A stretch of 64,000 bases of DNA from Streptomyces lydicus (GTDB lineage Bacteria; Actinomycetota; Actinomycetes; Streptomycetales; Streptomycetaceae). The stretch is from NCBI RefSeq assembly GCF_000717345.1, contig NZ_JNZA01000015.1:1-64000 (forward strand), in the 5' to 3' direction. The translations under genes and the position numbers were made by a program. The notes beneath the pieces were generated by a model, which was given only the letters and a program-made list of their open reading frames with translations, had not been told where the DNA came from and ran no database searches. Shown piece after piece: positions 52,164-59,614 of the stretch (positions are counted from its first letter, which is position 1; every line of letters begins with the position of its first letter).

Positions 52164-52901
52164 GTGCCGCAGGAGCCGATGACCGCAACGCTCGGTCGCA
52201 CCGCCGCCGTGGGACCGTTCTTCACCGTCCGGACCGACCTCGGATCACCTCGCGACCAGGGATTTCTTCCCCTGTCGGAGCTGTACCGAGGGGGACACCA
52301 GTCGGCATTGCGTCATCGTCTGAAAACGGTCGCCGCACAGCTCGGCACAGCGGACCGCGGGGTCGCGGCCTCCCTTGTCTACCAGGGACTCGCCGGGCGA
52401 CTGTGGTCGATTGCTCTGGCACCCGCGGCGGTGGCTGGGGACATCCCCGATCTCGACAGCGACGCGTTGTGGTGGCATCCGAATCGGAGCACACCCGACG
52501 AACTCTGGCTGCCCGCGCCGACCTCCCTGCCGTCGGCCTCCGAGCAGAGCCTCGCGTGCCGGCTGCAAGCGGCCGTACTGCACGATCACTTGGTGCCGCT
52601 GCACCACGCCATCAGCGCCGAGTCCCGGCTCTCCTCCCAGGTGCTGTGGGGCAACGCCGCCTCGGCGTTGGTCGGCACCCTCCGTGTGCTGCACGACTGG
52701 TGTCGCAGGTCGAGCCGGCCGGAAGCGGCGGATCGCGCCGTGGCACTCGCCGTCTGCCTGCTCGAAGACCCGCATCTGCGCGACACCGGAACGTTGGATC
52801 CCACCCTTCCGGCATTCTCACGACGCAGCTGCTGCCTGTACTACCGCGTACCCGGCGGAGGGCTCTGCGGGGACTGTGTGCTGCGGCGGGCTCGGCGATA
52901 G
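52164..52901 (+). CDS. FhuF-like (2Fe-2S)-binding protein
   Basis: This 245-residue protein has an N-terminal helical FhuF-type part (GVAASLVYQGLAGRLWSIAL, AVLHDHLVPLHHAI, QVLWGNAASALVGTLRVLHD). It ends with CCLYYRVPGGGLCGDCVLRR, the CC-x10-C-x2-C motif that binds a [2Fe-2S] cluster in ferric-siderophore reductases. It may reduce iron from a siderophore inside the cell. The start is GTG 52164 (GAGGAGGA 4 bases upstream) or ATG 52179 (AGGAG 4 bases upstream); both are plausible. No siderophore genes are adjacent. Confidence 0.8.
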   Translation: MPQEPMTATLGRTAAVGPFFTVRTDLGSPRDQGFLPLSELYRGGHQSALRHRLKTVAAQLGTADRGVAASLVYQGLAGRLWSIALAPAAVAGDIPDLDSDALWWHPNRSTPDELWLPAPTSLPSASEQSLACRLQAAVLHDHLVPLHHAISAESRLSSQVLWGNAASALVGTLRVLHDWCRRSSRPEAADRAVALAVCLLEDPHLRDTGTLDPTLPAFSRRSCCLYYRVPGGGLCGDCVLRRARR

Positions 52902-52950
52902 AGCCGGGCACACGCACGGCGTGCGGCTGTTGCCACGGCTGCTACCCGCT

Positions 52951-53395
52951 CGGCGACGACACCCTGTGGGGCGTCAACCGCCGAAGGAAGAGCGCCACCG
53001 ATTCGCTGGCCGCGGTGAATTCGATAGGTGCCGCCCGGCCCGACGGCACCCGATCTGCGTCATCCTGGACAACCTGTCCGTCCACAAGGCGCTGGCATCC
53101 GCCGCTGGGCGAAGAAGCACAAGGTCGAGCTGTGCTTCAACCCGACATACGCCTCGTGGGCCAACCGATCGAGGCGCACTTCGGACCACTGCGGCAGTTC
53201 ACCATCGCCAACTCCGATCACCCAACCACACCGTGCAGACCCGAGCCTGCACGCCTACCTCCGGTGGCGCGACGCCACCGCTCGCCACCGCGACGTCCTG
53301 GCCGCCGAACGCAAGCAACGCGCCCGCATTTGCAGCGAGAAAGGCATCCGCTGGGGCGGACGGCCCCTGAATTGGCGGCCTGACCTGGCAGGAAG
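52951..53395 (+). pseudogene. IS630-family transposase C-terminal remnant with frameshifts
   Basis: Three plus frames give pieces of the IS630 C-terminal catalytic half: GVNRRRKSATDSLAAVNSI, PICVILDNLSVHKA (second Asp), KKHKVELCFNPTYASWAN (near the last Glu), IEAHFGPLRQFTIANSDHP, and the tail AERKQRARICSEKGIRWGGR. Several base changes and indels break the frame. Both ends of the IS are lost. Confidence 0.7.
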
Positions 53396-53466
53396 GTGAG
53401 TCACCGAGATTGCGGGGCGAGCGGGGTTTTTCGCCTGAGGCGGCAACGGGTGGCGCCGGCAGGGAC

Positions 53467-53826
53467 TCAGGGTTCGATGACGAGGCGTTCGATGAGGCCG
53501 TCGCGGAGTGTGAACTGGTAGCGCAGATCGATGGTCCCGCCGGGAAAGTTGCCCTCGAGGTGGTGGGTGGCGATGTAGCGGGTTGCGTCGGTCTGCTGGG
53601 CGCCGGTGAGGTGGATGGTGTAGGTGAATTCGGTGGCCGATCGGTCGAGCCACTCCCTGATCGCCTCGATGCCCTCGTAGGTGTTGCCGTCGTCGATCAC
53701 TGTGGCTTCGCGAGTGAACGCCGTGAGTGCGCTGGCGGTGTCGTGGGCGCGGTGCGCTGTCAGGTAGCGGGTGATCACCTCGGGCAGGGTGTCCGGGGTG
53801 CTGGTTCGGGGCTGGTTGTCGTGCAT
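53467..53826 (-). CDS. SnoaL/NTF2-like small protein
   Basis: The 119-residue protein starts at ATG 53826, with AAGGAG 5 bases upstream. It has the cone-shaped NTF2-like pattern: TRYLTAHRAHDTASALTAFT, EATVIDDGNTYEGIEAIREW, TGAQQTDATRYIATHHLEGN and a final strand IDLRYQFTLRDGLIERLVI. Such proteins (SnoaL_2 type) act as small isomerases, cyclases or binding proteins. The DDG-YEGxxAIREWL segment is characteristic. It lies 25 bp after the SDR gene on the same strand, so the two are cotranscribed and may process one small substrate. Confidence 0.8.
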   Translation of the reverse strand: MHDNQPRTSTPDTLPEVITRYLTAHRAHDTASALTAFTREATVIDDGNTYEGIEAIREWLDRSATEFTYTIHLTGAQQTDATRYIATHHLEGNFPGGTIDLRYQFTLRDGLIERLVIEP

Positions 53827-53851
53827 GACGCTCCTTGGGGTGGTGGCGGGT

Positions 53852-54637
53852 TCAGACGGTGGGGGTGGTGCCGCCGTCGATGACGTGTTCGGCGCCGACG
53901 ATGGCCGAGGCGCGGTCGGAGACGAGGAAGGCGACGAGCTCGGCGACTTCCTCGGGCCGGTTGGGACGGCCCAGCGGGATCCCGCCCAGGGAGTCCATGA
54001 GCCGGCCCAGCGCCGCTTCCTGCGTGATGTCTGCGTCGTGGGCGATCCGGGCGACGAGGTTGTCGGCGGCCGAGGTCTGCACGAAACCGGGCGAGACGGT
54101 GTTGACGCGGACACCGTGCGGGGCGACCTCGTTGGCCAGGCCCTTGCTGTAGGTGGTCAGGGCGGCCTTGGCGGCGGCGTAGGCCAGGGTTCCGTTCCAC
54201 AGCGGCATGCGGCGCTGGATAGAGGTGACATGCACGATCACACCCTTACCTGTGGCGATCATGTGCGGCAGGAGTGCGCGGTCCAGGCGGACGGCGGCCA
54301 GCAGGTTCGTGTTCAGCTCCCTGGCCCAGTCGTCCTCGCCGAGCGCGGCGAACCCGCCAGCCGGCGACTCGGACCCGCCGAGGGTGTTGACCAGGATGTC
54401 GACGCCTCCCACGCGGGCGTCCACTTCGGCTGCTACGTGGACTGCGCCCTGGGCGGTGGACAGGTCGGCGGTGATGAACGCCTTCTCCTCGACGGTGTCG
54501 GGGCGGCTGCGGGCCGTGACCAGCACGGTCGCGCCGGCCTGGGCGAGACGTCGGGCGATGGCGGCTCCGGTGCCCTTGGTGCCGCCGGTGACCAGGGCAC
54601 GTCGGCCTTCAAGGGATTCGCTGAGGGGTGTGGTCAC
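53852..54637 (-). CDS. Short-chain dehydrogenase/reductase
   Basis: This 261-residue classical SDR starts at GTG 54637, with GGAG 6 bases upstream. The cofactor loop is [20 protein letters not shown], and an Arg in VTARSRPDT suggests NADPH. The NAG position is changed to NTLGGSESP. The active-site Ser is in [12 protein letters not shown], and [15 protein letters not shown] contains YxxxK. It ends [13 protein letters not shown]. It reduces or oxidises an unknown substrate. It is cotranscribed with the SnoaL-like gene and divergent from the HxlR gene, which probably controls it through the palindrome at 54686-54726. Confidence 0.85.
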   Translation of the reverse strand: MTTPLSESLEGRRALVTGGTKGTGAAIARRLAQAGATVLVTARSRPDTVEEKAFITADLSTAQGAVHVAAEVDARVGGVDILVNTLGGSESPAGGFAALGEDDWARELNTNLLAAVRLDRALLPHMIATGKGVIVHVTSIQRRMPLWNGTLAYAAAKAALTTYSKGLANEVAPHGVRVNTVSPGFVQTSAADNLVARIAHDADITQEAALGRLMDSLGGIPLGRPNRPEEVAELVAFLVSDRASAIVGAEHVIDGGTTPTV

Positions 54638-54685
54638 GGTGTGCTCCGTTCCGGGTGCGGGCGCAGAAGGCACCGCTCCCGCCAT

Positions 54686-54726
54686 TACTGCTAAAGTAGA
54701 AGCTACTAACTTCGACTTTAGCAGTA
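54686..54726. promoter_or_regulatory. 41-bp palindrome, probable HxlR operator
   Basis: TACTGCTAAAGTAGAAG and CTTCGACTTTAGCAGTA are inverted arms (17 bp, one mismatch) around CTACTAA, centred at 54706. It lies between the divergent SDR and HxlR genes, is AT-rich in GC-rich DNA, and fits the place and size of an HxlR-type operator controlling both. Confidence 0.8.
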
Positions 54727-54744
54727 ACCGAGGGGATGGCTGCC

Positions 54745-55290
54745 ATGGCGAGCCGGATCAGGCTGGAGGACCGGGAGTGCCCACTGTCCACGACGGTGGA
54801 ACACGTAGGCGAGTGGTGGACGCTGCTGATCCTCCACGACGCTTTCGACGGTTACACGCGCTTCGACCAGTTCCAGGAGAGTCTGGGCATCTCCTCCAGC
54901 ATGCTCACCACCCGACTGAAGACCCTCGTCGCCGACGGACTACTGGAGCGCCGGCCCTACCAGACCAACCCCGTACGCCACGAGTACGTCCTCACCGAAC
55001 TCGGGCGCTCCCTCCGACCGGTGGTCGTCGCCCTGGCCGCGTGGGGTAACTCCCGCCTCACGCCGGCCGAACGCAGCATGATCCTCATCGACGCGCACAG
55101 CGGCGAGGAAGTCGAGCCCGTCGTCGTCGACGCCAAGACCGGCCGCCGGCTCGACGACAGCGACACCTACGTCTTCACCGCAGGCCCGGCAGCCAGCGAC
55201 GCCATGCGCCACCGATATGCGGCACGACCGACCACCCCCGCGGAGGCGGCAGGGCTGCCCCAAGCCCGCACCGAACAGCAGATCAAGTGA
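54745..55290 (+). CDS. HxlR-family transcriptional regulator
   Basis: The 181-residue protein starts at ATG 54745, with GAGGGG 9 bases upstream; ATG 54736 is also in frame but too close to that site. It has the HxlR winged helix: [71 protein letters not shown]. The Cys at about position 12 (REC) matches the redox-sensing Cys of HxlR/YodB-type regulators that respond to electrophiles or aldehydes. The C-terminal 70 residues ([20 protein letters not shown]) are an extension found in some actinomycete members. It is divergent from the SDR/SnoaL operon and probably represses it. Confidence 0.85.
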   Translation: MASRIRLEDRECPLSTTVEHVGEWWTLLILHDAFDGYTRFDQFQESLGISSSMLTTRLKTLVADGLLERRPYQTNPVRHEYVLTELGRSLRPVVVALAAWGNSRLTPAERSMILIDAHSGEEVEPVVVDAKTGRRLDDSDTYVFTAGPAASDAMRHRYAARPTTPAEAAGLPQARTEQQIK

Positions 55291-55375
55291 GGCAACCTTC
55301 CCGGTCGCAGCGCTGGACCGTGGGGTCATGTGCGTGGCTGTCGAGGCCCGCCGCTCCGGGAGCAGTTCACCGCTC
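55291..55375. other. Short gap
   Basis: No recognisable feature. Confidence 0.3.
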
Positions 55376-55560
55376 AATCTGCCTCCACGGAGTGCAGGAC
55401 GGCCGCGACCAGCCCGCCGGTGCTCGCCCAACTCCCCGACCACCGCTGGATCGTGAGCTTGCCCGGCCACCCCTACGCGCCCCTGACCGCCACCTAAACG
55501 CTGCTCGCCCCGCTCTTGGCCGACCTGCCAGGCGCTGGCACAGTTCTGACCGTCCGGACG
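55376..55560 (+). pseudogene. MoeA-like molybdopterin molybdotransferase, C-terminal scrap
   Basis: One frame reads LAQLPDHRWIVSLPGHPYAP, a TAA codon, then TLLAPLLADLPGAG. This resembles the LPGNPxxAl...f..ll.P.L..L.G segment of MoeA, with His for Asn in the NP motif. There is no start, and the nonsense codon interrupts it. A short match; moderate trust only. Confidence 0.4.
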
Positions 55561-55649
55561 GTTCGGTGCTGGCTACGGGATGCGCCATCGGGTCGGAAGG
55601 TGAAGGAACATGAGGAATCGTCAAGAGTCGTGGACGGGGCCGTTGACGT

Positions 55650-56210
55650 CTACCGAGGCTGTTCCCACTCGGTCCGGGTGAGTTCGTACTCGACTTCACC
55701 GTGCTCGGAGCCCTCGATCGCCTCCGGCCAGTCCCCGGTGAAGTTCCGGACGAAGGACAGGCCCGCCTTCTCCATGACACGACGGGACCGAGTGTTGACG
55801 GCCATTGTGTTCGCCGTGACCCGCTCGACGTCCAGATCCGTGAACCCCTTGTGGATCAGGGCCCTGGAGCCTTCGGTGGCGTAGCCGCGCCCCCACGCCG
55901 CCTGGCTCAACCGGTAGCCGAGTTCGACCACAGCGGGGCTGTGCTCCTCCAGCGGCCGGAACTCGAACCAACCCAGGAAGGTGCCGGTGATCCTCTCCTG
56001 CGCGGCCCAGTACCCACGGGTCCCCCAGCACGGGTAGTCGTGCAGGAGCCGCGGCAGGGTCCGCGTCTCGATCGTCTCGCGGCTGGTGGGACGGCCACCG
56101 TTGATGAAGCGCGTGACCTCGGGGTCGTTGTGCAGGGCGAGGAGACGGTCAGTGTCGGCCGCTGTGAACGCGCGCAGGATGAGCCGGTCGGTCTCCAGGA
56201 AGGTGGTCAT
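55650..56210 (-). CDS. GNAT acetyltransferase (RimJ/RimL-like)
   Basis: The 186-residue protein starts at ATG 56210 and reads TFLETDRLILRAFTAADTDR, LLALHNDPEVTRFINGGRPT, WAAQERITGTFLGWFEFRPL, then the acetyl-CoA motif VELGYRLSQAAWGRGYATEG and TANTMAVNTRSRRVMEKAGL. This is the Acetyltransf_3 group, whose members acetylate N-termini, antibiotics or small amines. Target unknown. Looks full length and undamaged. It stands between the MoeA-like scrap and the IS256 remnant. Confidence 0.85.
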   Translation of the reverse strand: MTTFLETDRLILRAFTAADTDRLLALHNDPEVTRFINGGRPTSRETIETRTLPRLLHDYPCWGTRGYWAAQERITGTFLGWFEFRPLEEHSPAVVELGYRLSQAAWGRGYATEGSRALIHKGFTDLDVERVTANTMAVNTRSRRVMEKAGLSFVRNFTGDWPEAIEGSEHGEVEYELTRTEWEQPR

Positions 56211-56277
56211 GCGCGATCTTCACCACGGGTGGGCTGGGCGTGCCACCAGTTTTCTGACCGGCGGCAGTCGGTGGTGT
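56211..56277. other. Short gap upstream of GNAT gene
   Basis: Likely contains the acetyltransferase promoter; no clear boxes. Confidence 0.3.
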
Positions 56278-56655
56278 TCATGCCGCGCGGACCGCGGATC
56301 GCTCGACCAGCACGCCCCGCTCGAAGCTGGCCCCGGCATGGACCAGCGCGACGAGGTGGGATGCGTTCACGGCTCGCCACCGCTGCTGGGCGGACTCCAC
56401 CAGCTTGAAGACCCTAGCCAGGGCAGGTGACGCGCTGCCGGCGCCCTTGGTGACCTTCGTGCGGAGCCGAACCGTTGCGAAGGTGGACTCGATGGGGTTC
56501 GTGGTGCGCAGGTGGATCCAGTGCTCTGCGGGGAAGTCGTAAAACACGAGCAGTTCGTCCACGTCGTCGGTGATCTTCTTGACGGCTTTGGGGAACTTTG
56601 CCCCGTAGGTCTTCGCGAATACCGCGACCGCCTTGAGTGCGCGGTCGCGGTGGCG
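56278..56655 (-). mobile_element. IS256-family transposase C-terminal remnant
   Basis: The minus strand reads ALKAVAVFAKTYGAKFPKAV (second frame), then DDVDELLVFYDFPAEHWIHL, RTTNPIESTFATVRLRTKVT (the Glu motif TNPIES), and RWRAVNASHLVALVHAGASF to the stop at 56278. These are the last 120 residues of an IS256 (Mutator-type) transposase. The N-terminal part is missing, cut by the IS110 scrap. Confidence 0.8.
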
Positions 56656-56750
56656 TCAAGGAGGGCAAGACGCGACGCGAGATTGTCCGATGCCTCGAAC
56701 GCTACGCCGCCCGCGAGGTGTTCCACCTGGTCAGGCCCACACAGCCATGA
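56656..56750 (+). mobile_element. IS110-family tail remnant
   Basis: The plus strand reads VKEGKTRREIVRCLERYAAR, EVFHLV, then a stop: the conserved end of IS110 transposases (lkeGKtrrEiiRCLkRyvAREV). Nothing upstream is kept. It abuts the IS256 remnant. Confidence 0.65.
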
Positions 56751-56886
56751 CCTCCGTCATAGGGGCAGTTGTGAGACTTGAGAGCGCGAAGGGTGTTAGC
56801 GAGATGTCGATGCACACCCGCAACGTCGCTTCTCTGGGCTAGCAGCCCTTGGTCCTGATCACGAGCAAGGCGCCGGGGCCGGACGA
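56751..56886. other. Gap between IS remnants and right direct repeat
   Basis: About 135 bp; probably IS110 downstream sequence. No gene seen. Confidence 0.35.
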
Positions 56887-57079
56887 GCGGATCATGGTGA
56901 GCTACGACGAGCCGGGTCATCCAGTTGTCTACGTCGTCTTGGCGGTGAGGCCCTGACCTGCGCAAACTCCGCTTCGGGGGCGTGGGCGGAGGGCACACTC
57001 CGACGGCTCTTCCTGACCCGGGTGTCAGGATCGCGTCACGGAGTGGGTAGCGTGGTCGGGTGAGTGAGAAGACCACCCG
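56887..57079. repeat. Right copy of 193-bp direct repeat
   Basis: This matches 1555-1747 with 5 mismatches. It holds the end of an unknown frame (MVSYDEPGHPVVYVVLAVRP and a stop), a TAGCGT -10-like box (57048-57053), and the first codons of the pcaL-like gene. The repeat ends exactly where the pcaL-like sequence jumps from its first residues to the second half of its hydrolase domain. Confidence 0.9.
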
Positions 57080-58058
57080 CCCGCACCGGGTCACCTCCCT
57101 CGCGCTGGTGTCCTCGTCGCCGCGCTACGGCACCGCGGACGCCTGGCGGCAGCGCGGCGTGGTCATCCGGACGAACGGGCTCGACCCGATCGCCCGCACC
57201 GCGCCCGAGCACTGGTTCACCCCCGATTTCGCCGGCGCCCAGACCGCCATCGTCGAATGGGCCGTCCAGATGGTGCGGACCACCGACCCCGGCTGCTACA
57301 TCGCCGCGTGCGAGGCGCTCGCCTCCTTCGACGTCCGGTCCTCCCTCGGCCGCATCGGCGTCCCCACGCTCGTCGTCGTCGGCTCCGAGGACCAGGTCAC
57401 GCCGACCACCGACGCCCGCACGCTCGTCGCCGGGATACCGGACGCGAGCCTGGCGCTGGTGCCCGGCACCTCCCACCTCGCGCCGGTCGAGCAGCCCGCG
57501 GCCGTCACCGAGCTGCTCATCCGGCACTTCAGCACCGCCTGGCACGACAAGCCGGGCCCCGGCAGCCCGGCCGCCATCGGCGCCGCCGCCCCCAAGCCGC
57601 AGATCGCGCCCCCGCCGCCCCCGCAGGCGCCGCCCGTCGCCATCGAGTCCGGCATCGCCCAGCCGCACCCGGCCCGCGGCGGCGCGTACGAGGCGGGCAT
57701 CAAGATCCGCCGCGAGGTGCTCGGCGACGCCCATGTCGACCGGGCCGAGGCCGCCGCCGACGACTTCACCGGCGACTTCCAGGACTTCCTCACCCGCTAC
57801 GCCTGGGGCGAGACCTGGACGCGCCCCGGCTTGGACCGCCGTACCCGCAGCATCATCACGCTCACCGCGCTGGTCGCCCGCGGCCACCACGACGAGCTGG
57901 TCCTGCACACCCGCGCGGCCCTGCGCAACGGCCTGACCCCTTCGGAGATCAAGGAAGTCCTGCTGCACACCGCCGTGTACTGCGGCGTTCCGGCCGCCAA
58001 TTCCGCCTTCCGCGTGGCCCAGCAGGTCATAAAGGAAGAGACGACCCCGGAGAGCTGA
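57060..58058 (+). CDS. pcaL: PcaL-like fusion: truncated enol-lactone hydrolase domain plus 4-carboxymuconolactone decarboxylase
   Basis: The 332-residue protein starts at GTG 57060. The TAGCGT box is 6 bp upstream, so the mRNA may be leaderless. PcaL of Streptomyces joins PcaD (beta-ketoadipate enol-lactone hydrolase) and PcaC (4-carboxymuconolactone decarboxylase) in protocatechuate breakdown. Here, after MSEKTTR, the sequence continues at PHRVTSLALVSSSPRYG, which is normally about 110 residues into PcaD. The nucleophile elbow and oxyanion region are lost. The rest (AWRQRGVVIRTNGLDPIART, VPTLVVVGSEDQVTPTTDAR, PGTSHLAPVEQP) and a Pro-rich linker are intact. The PcaC part (YEAGIKIRREVLGDAHVDRA, RGHHDELVLHTRAALRNGLT, IKEVLLHTAVYCGVPAANSA) is complete. 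So the decarboxylase can work but the hydrolase cannot. The other pca genes are not in the window. Confidence 0.85.
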   Translation: MSEKTTRPHRVTSLALVSSSPRYGTADAWRQRGVVIRTNGLDPIARTAPEHWFTPDFAGAQTAIVEWAVQMVRTTDPGCYIAACEALASFDVRSSLGRIGVPTLVVVGSEDQVTPTTDARTLVAGIPDASLALVPGTSHLAPVEQPAAVTELLIRHFSTAWHDKPGPGSPAAIGAAAPKPQIAPPPPPQAPPVAIESGIAQPHPARGGAYEAGIKIRREVLGDAHVDRAEAAADDFTGDFQDFLTRYAWGETWTRPGLDRRTRSIITLTALVARGHHDELVLHTRAALRNGLTPSEIKEVLLHTAVYCGVPAANSAFRVAQQVIKEETTPES

Positions 58059-58135
58059 CCGCCCGGGGGCGGGCGGGCGCGGTGCAGGCGCGGCGAACGG
58101 CCGTGCGAGGGGCGGGCGCGCGGCAAGATGGCCCC

Positions 58136-58777
58136 ATGGAACTCATCAAGAAGACCCATGCCTGCGTCCGGTTGGAGAAGGACGGGCAGACGCTCGTCAT
58201 CGACCCCGGTGTCTTCACCGAGGAGGACGCGGCCGTCGGCGCGGACGCGATCCTGGTCACCCATGAGCACATGGACCACTTCCACGAGGAGCGGTTGCGG
58301 GCCGGTATGGAGGCCAATCCGGGTGCGGAGATCTGGACCCTGGCCAGCGTGGCCGAGCAGCTCTCCGCGGCCTTCCCCGGGCGGGTGCACACGGTGGGGG
58401 AGGGCGACACCTTCACCGCGGCCGGCTTCGACGTCGAGGTGCACGGTCAGCTGCACGCCGTCATCCACCCCGACATCCCGCGCGTCACCAACGTCGGCTT
58501 CCTGCTGGACGGCGGCGCGGTGTTCCACCCCGGGGACGCGCTCACCGTCCCGGAGGGCCGTACGGTCGACACCCTGCTGGTGCCCGTGCACGCGCCCTGG
58601 AACAAGGTCGCCGAGGTGATCGACTACCTCCGTGAGGTGGCGCCGCGGCGGGCCGTCGACATCCACGACAGCCTGCTCCGGGACCATGCCCGCCCGATCT
58701 ACGACTCCATGATCGACAAGCTGGGCGGCACCGACCACCGCCGGCTCTCGCCCGGCGGCAGCCTCCCGGTCGGCTGA
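58136..58777 (+). CDS. MBL-fold metallo-hydrolase
   Basis: The 213-residue protein starts at ATG 58136. It has a small metallo-beta-lactamase fold of the UlaG-like/Lactamase_B_2 group: KKTHACVRLEKDGQTLVIDP, then THEHMDHFHEERL with the HxHxDH metal ligands, HPGDALTVPEGR, and LLVPVHAPWNK. It hydrolyses an unknown ester, lactone or phosphodiester with two metal ions. It lies 77 bp after pcaL; the region between is GC-rich with no obvious terminator. The sequence is undamaged. Confidence 0.82.
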   Translation: MELIKKTHACVRLEKDGQTLVIDPGVFTEEDAAVGADAILVTHEHMDHFHEERLRAGMEANPGAEIWTLASVAEQLSAAFPGRVHTVGEGDTFTAAGFDVEVHGQLHAVIHPDIPRVTNVGFLLDGGAVFHPGDALTVPEGRTVDTLLVPVHAPWNKVAEVIDYLREVAPRRAVDIHDSLLRDHARPIYDSMIDKLGGTDHRRLSPGGSLPVG

Positions 58778-58817
58778 GGCCGGCCGGCTGCGGACCCCGG
58801 CTGTCAGTACCTCGCTG

Positions 58818-58823
58818 TAAGTT
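58818..58823 (+). promoter_or_regulatory. Putative -10 box for leaderless exonuclease III mRNA
   Basis: TAAGTT lies 7 bases before the ATG at 58831, the spacing expected for leaderless transcripts. No ribosome site is present before this start. Confidence 0.4.
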
Positions 58824-58830
58824 GGCAGAC

Positions 58831-59610
58831 ATGCGCATCGCGACCTGGAACGTCAATTCGATCACCGCCCGCCTCCCCAGGCTGCTGGCCTGGCTGGAGA
58901 GCAGCAGCACGGACGTGCTGTGCCTCCAGGAGACCAAGTGCGCCGTCGAGCAATTCCCGTTCGAGCAGCTGCGCGAGCTCGGATACGAGGCCGCGGTGAA
59001 CGCCAACGGGCGGTGGAACGGCGTGGCCGTGCTGTCCCGGGTGGGGCTCGACGACGTGGTCATGGGCCTGCCCGGCGGCCCGGACTACGACGGGCTCCAG
59101 GAGCCGCGGGCCGTCTCGGCGACCTGCGGCGGGGCCCGCGTCTGGTCGGTGTACGTCCCCAACGGCCGCGAGGTCGACCACGCGCACTACACCTACAAGC
59201 TCGGCTGGTTCGAGGCGCTGAAGACCGCGGTCGCCGAGGACGCGGCGGGCACCCGCCCGTTCGCGGTCCTCGGCGACTACAACGTCGCGCCCACCGACGA
59301 GGACGTCTGGGACCCCGCCGTGTTCGTCGGCGCCACCCACGTCACGCCCGCCGAGCGCGCCGCCCTGGCCGCCCTGCGGGAGGCCGGCCTGACGGACGTC
59401 GTGCCGCGCCCCCTGAAGTACGACCGGCCCTACACGTACTGGGACTACCGGCAGCTCGCGTTCCCGAAGAACCGCGGGATGCGTATCGACCTGGTCTACG
59501 GCAACGAACCGTTCGCCAAGGCCGTCTCCGACGCCTACGTGGACCGCGAGGAGCGCAAGGGCAAGGGCGCCTCGGACCACGCCCCGGTCGTGGTGGACCT
59601 CGACGTCTGA
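58831..59610 (+). CDS. xthA: Exodeoxyribonuclease III / AP endonuclease
   Basis: This 259-residue enzyme cuts DNA at abasic sites and degrades 3' ends in base-excision repair. It has MRIATWNVNSITARLPRLLA, LCLQETKC (catalytic Glu), the YVPNGREVDHAHY loop, AVLGDYNVAPTDEDVW (Asp and Asn), and the end GMRIDLVYGNEP with SDHAPVVVDLDV (active-site Asp-His). The start ATG 58831 fits the family N-terminus. Length is typical. It stands between the MBL gene and a convergent secreted hydrolase. Confidence 0.92.
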   Translation: MRIATWNVNSITARLPRLLAWLESSSTDVLCLQETKCAVEQFPFEQLRELGYEAAVNANGRWNGVAVLSRVGLDDVVMGLPGGPDYDGLQEPRAVSATCGGARVWSVYVPNGREVDHAHYTYKLGWFEALKTAVAEDAAGTRPFAVLGDYNVAPTDEDVWDPAVFVGATHVTPAERAALAALREAGLTDVVPRPLKYDRPYTYWDYRQLAFPKNRGMRIDLVYGNEPFAKAVSDAYVDREERKGKGASDHAPVVVDLDV

Positions 59611-59614
59611 CGCG

